Positions 58,247 to 64,000 of a stretch of 64,000 nt of DNA are shown piece after piece (the first letter of the stretch is position 1; each line of letters begins with the position of its first letter). Made by a program: the position numbers and the translations under genes. Origin of the DNA: CAYOSF01 sp964406605 (GTDB lineage Bacteria; Chloroflexota; Dehalococcoidia; DSTF01; RBG-16-68-14); contig CAYOSF010000001.1 of assembly GCA_964406605.1 (NCBI GenBank), positions 406,989 through 470,988 on the forward strand, given 5' to 3'. The notes under the pieces were generated by a model. It was given only the letters and a program-made list of their open reading frames with translations, had not been told where the DNA came from and searched no databases.

Positions 58247-59157
58247 TTTTCACCTCCTGTGAGTAGTGCGAACCGACCGTCTCGGCCGGCTACGTTCCAC
58301 ACTGGTTCCGTGAAAACCGTGTGTTCGCTGATGTCCGCTGCTTGAGCAAACCAGAAGAGGGAGCGGCCGCCCTCGGCTTCGCACCAGCGCTTGACGCGGG
58401 CGAGGCGGTGGGGGTCGCGGTTGTTGGGTGCGATGACGAATAGGACGCGGAGACTGTTGGTCCCGTGGCGCCTGCAGTAGACGCCGGTGCGTTTCCACTC
58501 GCCGTAGGCGCGCACCTTCGCCTTGAAGGGTTTTTCTTCGACCGTGGCGCGGTCTAGCTCGAGTGCAAACGCCGATGTGGAGTGCCCGTTGGAGACACGG
58601 AGATATCCGTCGGGGACGATGGTGAGCCGCTCCCCGTCTTGCTTGGGATCCGCCACGTAGTCTTTCATCTCCCGCCTTTTCAGCCTTCGCTCGTTGGCCC
58701 AATCAAGCGCCAAATCCAGACGTTGGGCTGCTATCGTAGCACAGATGCGGAAGTCGTTGCCAGCAAGGGTGTGTTGGAGGAAATAGAGCTCGCGTTCGCT
58801 GTCACGTGGACGCCAATTGACCTCGGTCTTGAGTTCGTGGGCCAGGAGTCGCGCTCCTTTAGCTGTGAGCGCGTAGATGGCTCTGGTCGATCCAAAGCTC
58901 CCGGGCGTTGGGATGAACTTGCGATCGAGGTAGCCGTGGTGGAAAAGCAGGGCCAGCCGGCGCTTGCAGTAGGACGCCGTTGAGGGCGAGAACTCCAGCC
59001 GCTGGATCTGCTCTCTGATGAGGAACCGCATCTTGTAGACCCAGTGAACGACTCTGATGTCCCGCGCGGTGAGCTGCATCGGGGGAGGGGAGTTGGCGCG
59101 ACGGTAACGCGGAAGTCGCGTTGTGGGCGCTGTTGCGTTGGTGGCAGCAGTCCTCAT
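58204..59157 (-). CDS. Replic_Relax-family protein (relaxosome/replication-relaxation)
   Basis: A 317-residue protein with a winged-helix N-terminal half typical of the replication-relaxation family: LTARDIRVVHWVYKMRFLI, REQIQRLEFSPSTASYCKRRL, LLFHHGYLDRKFI, AIYALTAKGARLLA. Members bind origin or oriT DNA in mobilisable elements. The C-terminal part has a PD-(D/E)XK-like string FALELDRATVEEKPF whose catalytic meaning is unclear. It heads the operon with the membrane and coupling proteins and lies immediately downstream of the hairpin-rich 59239-59520 region, a plausible binding site. Confidence 0.75.
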   Translation of the reverse strand: MRTAATNATAPTTRLPRYRRANSPPPMQLTARDIRVVHWVYKMRFLIREQIQRLEFSPSTASYCKRRLALLFHHGYLDRKFIPTPGSFGSTRAIYALTAKGARLLAHELKTEVNWRPRDSERELYFLQHTLAGNDFRICATIAAQRLDLALDWANERRLKRREMKDYVADPKQDGERLTIVPDGYLRVSNGHSTSAFALELDRATVEEKPFKAKVRAYGEWKRTGVYCRRHGTNSLRVLFVIAPNNRDPHRLARVKRWCEAEGGRSLFWFAQAADISEHTVFTEPVWNVAGRDGRFALLTGGEKWSGGSPRRDMNWP

Positions 59158-59238
59158 CTGTGGCTCCTCACCCGTGAGAGGGTCGTAGAGGCGAGAATCG
59201 ACCGCAAGGCGACTGACAAGTCATGCAATGAAATAGGA

Positions 59239-59520
59239 GCCCGCGCTGCGGGCAATCCTTCGGCCGCGAAGGAAGGGGGTCCAAGGGGGAATGCCGAGCG
59301 GCCGCTGTGGTCGGCTTCGTGGAGCCTTGGGGCGGAGCGAGCCGACGACAGTCGAAACCCGATTGCGGGGTGAATGCGGCGTAGGCTGCAGGCGCAGAGC
59401 AGATTCCCCGTATGAGGGTTTCGAGCCTTCCCCCTTCTTCGAGGCGAGGGCTCGATGCCCGCGGGCTGGTAGTGAGGGAGCCAAGGGCTCCCTGACGTGT
59501 TGGCCACTGAAGGCCAACAC
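59239..59520. other. hairpin-rich structured region, candidate oriT or structured RNA
   Basis: A gene-free stretch (59158-59550) with at least seven inverted repeats: 59239-59253 (GCCCGC/GCGGGC), 59257-59272 (CCTTCG/CGAAGG), 59310-59346 (GTCGGCT/AGCCGAC), 59353-59423 (CGAAACCC/GGGTTTCG), 59422-59454 (CGAGCC/GGCTCG), 59476-59492 (GGGAGCC/GGCTCCC, 3-nt loop), and 59497-59520 (GTGTTGGCC/GGCCAACAC). All have perfect stems of 6-9 bp. It lies upstream of the Replic_Relax gene. Confidence 0.6.
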
Positions 59521-59550
59521 CTGCGGCCAGCACCAAAGGCCCACACCTGT

Positions 59551-59808
59551 TCATCGCAAGTTGACCTCCCTGTGGATATCCATGAGGTTGATGCGCAGGT
59601 GTTTGACGGAGACGACGGGGTCTGGCGGTGGTGGCCGGTGGTCCTCGATGAGGTTCGTGAGGCGGCGTCGGATGAGGTCCTTGATCGCTTTGTAGGCGCC
59701 CGCCCGGCTGCGGCCCAACGTGACGCAATCGGTCAGAGCCGGGCAGTTGGCCACGAAGCCTCTCGGGTGTTTCGTTATCAGGACGGTGTAGGTAACGCTC
59801 CTTTGCAT
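59551..59808 (-). CDS. HicB-like antitoxin-domain protein
   Basis: An 85-residue protein from the ATG at 59808 (MQRSVTYTVLITKHP) with the HicB fold signature: a strand YTVLITKHPRGFVANCPAL, the conserved CVTLGRSRAGAYKAIKDLI, and a C-terminal helix/strand. HicB proteins usually neutralise HicA RNase toxins and autoregulate. No HicA-like gene is recognised directly upstream or downstream. The Shine-Dalgarno is weak, so the start is uncertain. Confidence 0.6.
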   Translation of the reverse strand: MQRSVTYTVLITKHPRGFVANCPALTDCVTLGRSRAGAYKAIKDLIRRRLTNLIEDHRPPPPDPVVSVKHLRINLMDIHREVNLR

Positions 59809-60063
59809 ACGGAATCGCCGGGTCGGCCAGAGCGCCGCGGCGGCCGGTTTGCCCCGGGCGTCGCTTGCGCCGGCGCGATGGGCAAACATCCTCGCCTGCT
59901 GCTCCCCTTGCCGTTGGAAGTGTCCTGGCCGACCCTACGGGAGTAGATTCTACACGGTGGCATTCGTGGACTGGCAACAGGGCTCTTCTATATCAGAGTG
60001 GGTCGTACGGGATCGGGCAGGCTGGAGGAGGGACGGTCAGGGAAAGGGTACGAGCCGACTGAT

Positions 60064-60231
60064 TCAGCTGTTCACTCGCCTGAGTTGGACCAGCACAGAC
60101 CGCACCTGCCTGCAAGCTCTGTCAATCTGTTCGATGTGGGCGTCGAGGCTTTGCAGGTACTGCTGGCGTGTCCAGGCCCGGTTCGGGTGATCAGAGTTGA
60201 GCCAGTCGTATCGGCGAAGACGGCTTTCCAT
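60064..60231 (-). CDS. 55-residue helical protein, paralogous to the one at 48308
   Basis: A small gene with AAGGAGGTGATG just before its ATG at 60231. The protein (MESRLRRYDW...) is basic and helical, with W-T-R-Q-Q-Y-L followed by LDAHIEQIDRACRQVRSVLVQ. The spacing of Trp, Leu, Asp-Arg-Ala-Cys and Arg-x-Val matches the 57-residue protein at 48308-48481. Two copies in one element, both with near-perfect ribosome-binding sites, suggest a functional family. Role unknown. Confidence 0.66.
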   Translation of the reverse strand: MESRLRRYDWLNSDHPNRAWTRQQYLQSLDAHIEQIDRACRQVRSVLVQLRRVNS

Positions 60232-60399
60232 GGTTCATCACCTCCTTCCGGGAGACCGAGCGCCGATGCTCCTGCCTCCTCACCCGACCGCCTGCTCCTC
60301 ACAGCATGCCGATTGTAAGCCAAGTGATCGCAGAAGTCTTTGACGGAAGGTCAAGCTGGGCGAGTGGGAGAGACGAAGGGGCTTGGATGTTCCAGCGCT

Positions 60400-61272
60400 C
60401 TACTTGCGGGCGGGTTTCGTTCTGCGTGGCGATCGCGCTGGCTTACGCCTAGCGACCTTAAGGGCGGGCTCTCCAGAGAGGACCAAGACAGACGTGTTGT
60501 CAGGTACGCCGCTGTCTCGCAAAAGGAGGTTCCATTCGTGTTCTGCCCTGATGCGGCGGGTTTCGTAGATGACGTACAAGAATGTATGCCAATCCTTGTC
60601 AGTGTAGCCGCGAGTATCGGCGAGTATCTGGTCGGCGATCAACGGGACCTGTTCCGGTCGGTTGATGAACTTGTACTCGATGAGGGTGCCGATGGTCGGC
60701 AGACCTGTGTCTGGCTCGAAATTCTTGATGTGTTTGGTAAGAGTGGGTTTGCGTCTTAAGTCTGGAAACACACACTTCAGGACTGCTTCGATCCGACGGT
60801 GGACATCGTCTTCTGATGCCGGTGCAGCGGGGAAGACGTCGGTATCGGTGATGGAGTAGATCGTCGCTCGGAGGATCTCCTTGAGTTCCTTCGTAACGGA
60901 GTGCATCTGATCAGGAGGCCCTAACGTTTCGATTGCCGATAGATGCTGTGAGTAGCGCGACAACCACGTGGCATAGGGTTCGCCTTCCGGCCCAATGCTG
61001 CTCTTTGCGAAGCCTTCGCCAGACTTGGCTTCCTGAATGTCCGTGAGGATCAGCGACTTGAGCGATTCCAGCCGCAGTGCCTCAGCCGCTACGAGCAGCT
61101 TCAGGAATGCCCTTTCGATGGACCAGGCGGCATTGGACTGCGTGTGCCACTCAGGGTCTCTGTCCATGCACCAGGCCTCGAAATGATCGTCTGCCTGCTT
61201 CCGTGCATTCCGTAGATCCTCCATCAATGCTCCGAATCGGGCTCCGTCGAAGGCACCTGACTCAAGTAACAT
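60400..61272 (-). CDS. PD-(D/E)XK nuclease-like protein
   Basis: A 289-residue protein. The C-terminal ~140 residues carry a restriction-endonuclease-like core: EDDVHRRIEAVLKCVFPDL (helix with Glu), FEPDTG (Asp188), and TLIEYKF (Glu199-x-Lys201), followed by ADQILADTRGYTDKDWHTFLYVIYETRR. This is typical of a family of defence or restriction effector nucleases. The N-terminal ~140 residues are helical and of unknown function. I chose the ATG at 61272 (GGAAGG upstream) over the 36-residue extension. The gene is solitary, and no methyltransferase is adjacent, so restriction-modification is unlikely. Confidence 0.68.
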   Translation of the reverse strand: MLLESGAFDGARFGALMEDLRNARKQADDHFEAWCMDRDPEWHTQSNAAWSIERAFLKLLVAAEALRLESLKSLILTDIQEAKSGEGFAKSSIGPEGEPYATWLSRYSQHLSAIETLGPPDQMHSVTKELKEILRATIYSITDTDVFPAAPASEDDVHRRIEAVLKCVFPDLRRKPTLTKHIKNFEPDTGLPTIGTLIEYKFINRPEQVPLIADQILADTRGYTDKDWHTFLYVIYETRRIRAEHEWNLLLRDSGVPDNTSVLVLSGEPALKVARRKPARSPRRTKPARK

Positions 61273-61486
61273 GACGCACCTGCCTTCCAAGCGCAGCGGC
61301 TGGGCCGTCGCCCAAGTGCAGTATGAGGCTGGAATCATACCGGAGGCAAGAACTTGATCCGAGTCCTGCCGGCCAGGCATTGACTCGCTGGCAGAGCGGA
61401 GTGAGAATGGGCACGAAGGGAGGGATGGGCGTAGTCCAAGGGTCGATTTGGTCAGCCTTCAGCGGGTGTAGATTGGAGGTCTGGCC

Positions 61487-61786
61487 ATGAGAACACTCGG
61501 CCCTATCCGCGTTCAGCCAGTGGCGGGCGAGAGCCTGCCAGCGCTTCTCCGTAGATTCGGCGACCGGACGAAACTGCGCGGCAAGAGACAAGCGCAGATC
61601 GCCCGGGACGCGTGGCTCGATGAGAGCTACGTGTCGAGGCTTCTCTGCGGGGAGCGCGATAACCCAAGCCGGGAGGTTCTGATACTCCTGGGTTGCTGGG
61701 GGTTGGAGCTGCCGGTGGAGGATGTCGACGAACTGCTGATGGCGGCGGACTACAAACCGTTGGTCCTTCCGGCGAGCTTGCGGTAG
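61487..61786 (+). CDS. Xre-family helix-turn-helix regulator
   Basis: A 99-residue protein. The HTH is KRQAQIARDAWLDESYVSRLLCGERDNPSREVLILLG, typical of Xre/Cro-type regulators (DESYVSRLLxGERxNPS). The N-terminal ~30 residues form a short extension. The ATG has TGGAGGT 5 bp upstream. It is divergent from the PD-(D/E)XK gene (214-bp gap) and convergent with the retropepsin-like gene. It may control the nuclease gene. Confidence 0.82.
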   Translation: MRTLGPIRVQPVAGESLPALLRRFGDRTKLRGKRQAQIARDAWLDESYVSRLLCGERDNPSREVLILLGCWGLELPVEDVDELLMAADYKPLVLPASLR

Positions 61787-61865
61787 TTCACTCGGAAGGC
61801 TGGCCGGGCCCACCCTCCCTTCTGATGGGAAGCTGAGCGGCCGTAGCCTCTTCGGGTCTGGTGGG

Positions 61866-62234
61866 TCAGGCTTCGATAGTGACTGAGACGCCATGGTCGA
61901 AGGTGGTTCGGAAGCGATCAATCACCGATCGACCGAGAAGATAGAGGTTACCGGCACACAGGATGGGGATGCCAAGTAGTGGGGCGAGTAGACCGGGGAT
62001 AGCAAGGTTTCCTCTGAAGGTTTCGACGGGGACTACAGTGCCATCAGCTATCACGTACTCCCTTACCCAATCGGGTTCGCCGAGATGAGAGTACAGGCTT
62101 CGAGGGACGCTTAGGAATCCGCCCTCGAAGCCTGTGTCGATGTAGGCCGCGACTTCAGCCTCGTACTCCTTCACCTGGAACCAGACCCGAACGAAAGGGT
62201 ACTCGAGACTGCGGACTGTGCGGCCTCCAGCCAT
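61866..62234 (-). CDS. retropepsin-like aspartic protease (clan AA)
   Basis: A 122-residue single-domain protein with the aspartic-protease signature IDTGFEGGFLSVP (catalytic Asp33) and the second-strand element LLGRSVIDRFRTTFD, as in retroviral-type (clan AA) proteases that act as dimers. It overlaps the upstream DUF5678-like gene by 64 bp, and that gene pair recurs in many bacteria. Substrate and role are unknown. Confidence 0.75.
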   Translation of the reverse strand: MAGGRTVRSLEYPFVRVWFQVKEYEAEVAAYIDTGFEGGFLSVPRSLYSHLGEPDWVREYVIADGTVVPVETFRGNLAIPGLLAPLLGIPILCAGNLYLLGRSVIDRFRTTFDHGVSVTIEA

Positions 62235-62449
62235 CTTCCCACCCCTCTCTTTCCTATGCGGGTCACAACGAACTTGCCGCTCCCGAACTTGGCGAATGCC
62301 TTCTCCTCCAGCTTCGCAAGATCGTGCCCGAGCACAACCGCCCCGTCCGCCGAGATTGCCACGAAGCTGCCGGTGTGCTTGGGCTCAAGCGGCTTGCCGT
62401 AGCGACGGTAGAGAGTCTCGGCCTGGTCCACTAGTCGATGCCGTCTCAT
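62171..62449 (-). CDS. DUF5678-like small protein
   Basis: A 92-residue protein starting at the ATG at 62449, preceded by GCGGAG. The region PKHTGSFVAISADGAVVLGHDLAKLEEKAFAKFG matches the DUF5678 pattern (G-x-Val/Ile-A-x(2)-D-G-x-V-x(5)-D-L-x(4)-E). It overlaps the aspartic-protease gene and starts 37 bp after the Xre-type gene upstream. Unknown function; the pairing with a retropepsin-like protease suggests a substrate or specificity factor, as an inference. Confidence 0.68.
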   Translation of the reverse strand: MRRHRLVDQAETLYRRYGKPLEPKHTGSFVAISADGAVVLGHDLAKLEEKAFAKFGSGKFVVTRIGKRGVGRWLEAAQSAVSSTLSFGSGSR

Positions 62450-62486
62450 GATGGGCTCCGCTGACAATCCGGGCGGCCTTCCCTGG

Positions 62487-62876
62487 TCACGACTGTTCTC
62501 GGCCGCTGGCGCTGCCAAACTTGGCGATGTGCAAGGCCACGGCGTCGTGACGGCCTAGCGCCGCAGCCAGCCGATCGATGAAGTCAGCAGGCAGGTCCTC
62601 TGGGTCTAGGAGCCCTGCTTCAAAGAGTGAGAGGTCACGGGATGTGACTCTCCCTACGCGCTCTGCAGTCTCTATGAGCGACATCCCTGCGTGGCGGCGC
62701 AGAGACTGCCAGAACTTGCCTGCGGCTCTCAGGTAACCCGGGTGAGCCGAAGACTGTGACGGTATCCTGGCAAGACGTAGAAGGTGCTGCCGGAACCGTG
62801 GCCGAAGGCCGTCGATGGCGCGATGACCAAGATCGCCGTCTGGGTCGCTCTGTGGAGCGTGCTGCGTGTCAGTCAT
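62487..62876 (-). CDS. Xre-family helix-turn-helix protein
   Basis: A 129-residue protein with a C-terminal HTH domain (GKFWQSLRRHAGMSLIETAERVGRVTSRDLSLFEAGLLDPEDLPADFIDRLAAAL) of Xre type, preceded by a ~55-residue linker. The ATG at 62876 has GGAGGAAAG upstream. It is the first gene of the unit Xre - DUF5678 - retropepsin. An AT-rich promoter with an inverted repeat lies at 62921-62945, so autoregulation is likely. Confidence 0.78.
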   Translation of the reverse strand: MTDTQHAPQSDPDGDLGHRAIDGLRPRFRQHLLRLARIPSQSSAHPGYLRAAGKFWQSLRRHAGMSLIETAERVGRVTSRDLSLFEAGLLDPEDLPADFIDRLAAALGRHDAVALHIAKFGSASGREQS

Positions 62877-62920
62877 TGCCTTTCCTCCATTGAGTGTAGC
62901 GCATCTGGTCGGACAATACT

Positions 62921-62945
62921 ATTATAGTGCATAAGTCCATATGCA
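62921..62945 (-). promoter_or_regulatory. promoter/operator of the Xre gene at 62876
   Basis: On the minus strand a perfect -10 TATAAT (62926-62921) lies 45 bp upstream of the ATG. Next to it is an inverted repeat TGCATA (62928-62933) / TATGCA (62940-62945) in a locally AT-rich patch. The -35 is not clear (TTGCAT at non-optimal 14-bp spacing). Confidence 0.55.
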
Positions 62946-63096
62946 ATTGTCGATCGCAAATCCACGAGCGTGGTGGTCCTTACGATGCAAACGTGAACGA
63001 CATCACCCTGGTTACAGGTCCTGAGGCGCACCAAGAGGCCGCTGGCATCAGGCAGCGGCCTCAAACGATGGGGACCAAGGCTCCTGAGTCTGGAGC

Positions 63097-63924
63097 CTAG
63101 CCCCCGCTTGGTCCAGAGCCCAAGCGACGGCGCAGGGCGTTGCGTGCGTTCCCTAGGCGCGCATCCAACGTGTTGCGCTTGATGCCTAGAACTTGGGCCA
63201 GCTCGTCACGAGAGAACTGGGAGACGAGCTTTCGGACTCCATCAGTTAGGAGCAACAAGGTGTGCTGCTGCTGGGTGGTGAGCTGGGAGAAGGCAGCAAG
63301 AAGGTCTGCCATGGTGGAATCGAGATCAGCTTCGGCAACGGCCTGATCCTCAAACTCGCCGTGTGGCTGCGGGAGTTCTGGCACACCGCCGCTCTCAAGA
63401 GGAACATGCCGTGCGTGTGCGGCAGACCGTCTCCGCCGATATCGCCGGATGACTCTCTCTGCTATGTCGAAGACGAAGTAAGGATCTAGGTTGTCGAAGG
63501 TGCCGTGGTTGAAGTGGTGAGTTCGGAGGCCCGCGCCAACCGCATACCAGATGTCGTCAAAAGCTTCGAGGGCCTCCTCCTCGCCGGCTGCGAACTCGTC
63601 GGACTCCGGCCCCATGTCCACGCAGACAGGACATGGTCCTAGCCTCTTGTAGACCAGGTCCCACACTTTCTCGGCGTACTCCTGCAGGATGCCACAGCCC
63701 TTGTGCGCCAGTTCAGCGCAGCTGCCCCCGCGCGGTAGACTCTCGGCCAGCTCTGTCGAAGCGGTGTAGCGACGAAACTCGTTGACCAACCTAGGCTCGG
63801 GCTCCGAGCCCGAGCCCTCGCCGTGGTCGCCCTTGGTTCGGTCACTGCCTAAGTGGTCGACATCGCCCCCGCTCGCTGGGCTGACTGGCATGGCGCCCGC
63901 CTGAGATGCCAGGTCACTGACCAT
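63097..63924 (-). CDS. sigma-70-like transcription factor with long N-terminal extension (possibly partial)
   Basis: About 275 residues from the ATG at 63924. The C-terminal ~70 residues (LLAAFSQLTTQQQHTLLLLTDGVRKLVSQFSRDELAQVLGIKRNTLDARLGNARNALRRRL) resemble sigma region 4, with an HTH in DELAQVLGIKRNTLDARL. A helical sigma-2-like region may lie at FDDIWYAVGAGLRTHHF...IAERVIRRYRRRR. The first ~60 residues are low complexity. The frame is open with no stop to the right window edge, giving a Gly-rich sequence (GGGAGTKGFGGG), so the gene may begin beyond 64000. There is a GTG at 63936 as well. No anti-sigma gene is seen. Confidence 0.6.
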   Translation of the reverse strand: MVSDLASQAGAMPVSPASGGDVDHLGSDRTKGDHGEGSGSEPEPRLVNEFRRYTASTELAESLPRGGSCAELAHKGCGILQEYAEKVWDLVYKRLGPCPVCVDMGPESDEFAAGEEEALEAFDDIWYAVGAGLRTHHFNHGTFDNLDPYFVFDIAERVIRRYRRRRSAAHARHVPLESGGVPELPQPHGEFEDQAVAEADLDSTMADLLAAFSQLTTQQQHTLLLLTDGVRKLVSQFSRDELAQVLGIKRNTLDARLGNARNALRRRLGSGPSGG

Positions 63925-64000
63925 CGATTCTCTCACCGACGCGGGACCGCCTCCGAAACCCTTGGTGCCAGCGCCTCCTCCGCCGGTCCCCTCACCGCCT

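Noticed and set aside
59168..59977. 269-codon minus-strand frame through the hairpin-rich region
   Set aside because: It would overlap the HicB-like gene in another frame, has no ribosome-binding site, and the hairpins impose its amino-acid pattern; non-coding structure is the simpler reading.
62873..63064. 63-codon minus-strand frame overlapping the Xre gene start
   Set aside because: Its TTG start lacks a ribosome-binding site, and the frame runs through the promoter/operator region of the Xre gene.

Overview
The window is a high-GC bacterial chromosome segment, probably Chloroflexota (SAR202/Dehalococcoidia-like). That is an inference from gene content: an old-yellow-enzyme flavin oxidoreductase, a questin-oxidase-like protein, many Gfo/Idh and TIM-barrel sugar enzymes, a family-5 binding protein with a twin-arginine lipoprotein signal, a peptidase-S51-like protein fused to a CysRS-like tail, and frequent GTG/TTG starts. 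No rRNA or universal marker is present to confirm it. The window falls into two very different parts.

Part A, about 1 to 41.2 kb, is chromosomal metabolism. It opens with a 5'-truncated LacZ-type beta-galactosidase, then an Fe-S protein pair, a questin-oxidase-like protein and a degenerate GGDEF protein. A complete 2-oxoacid dehydrogenase set follows (E1alpha, E1beta, E2, E3 on the minus strand, 10891 to 6116), preceded by an SDR and an acyl-CoA dehydrogenase. Next come a methyltransferase, a zinc alcohol dehydrogenase, a solute-binding lipoprotein, a predicted-propeller lipoprotein, a ThDP enzyme, a LOG-family protein and the S51-CysRS-tail fusion. From 23.5 to 36.8 kb lies a divergent carbohydrate locus: a six-gene minus-strand operon (two Gfo/Idh oxidoreductases, DapA-like aldolase, cupin, OYE, toroid lyase-like protein) faces a plus-strand operon (sulfatase, DinB-like, DUF2264, hydroxyacid dehydrogenase, sugar isomerase/epimerase). 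NhaA, a second degenerate GGDEF protein, an M28 peptidase and a Flp pilin close this part.

Part B, about 41.4 to 64 kb, is accessory DNA. It starts beside a tRNA-Gly(CCC)-like sequence with an intact 3' half, an aberrant 5' half and a hairpin downstream, a plausible integration scar. It carries replication and transfer functions (winged-helix Rep-like protein, RHH-like protein, ExeA/TniB-type ATPase with 30-bp spaced repeats, VirD4/TraG-type coupling ATPase, Replic_Relax protein next to a very hairpin-rich region), many small proteins, Xre/MerR-type regulators and a sigma-like factor. No integrase, relaxase or full secretion apparatus is visible; they may lie beyond 64 kb.

The most interesting content is immune-like. 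(1) At 54.9-56.0 kb one protein fuses an apparently intact RelA/SpoT-type alarmone synthetase core to a Shedu (DUF4263) nuclease domain. (2) At 49.5-52.3 kb three tightly packed genes encode an unknown protein, a PIN-like nuclease and a P-loop ATPase, with a PAPS-reductase-like PP-loop protein upstream; the cluster is flanked on both sides by copies of a GCCCATAG/CTATGGGC motif. (3) A lone PD-(D/E)XK protein lies at 60.4-61.3 kb, and a large P-loop ATPase at 42.1-44.3 kb has a truncated N-terminal paralogue beside it. Between these sits a ~100-nt promoter-to-terminator unit with a perfect 14-bp palindrome in its promoter spacer.
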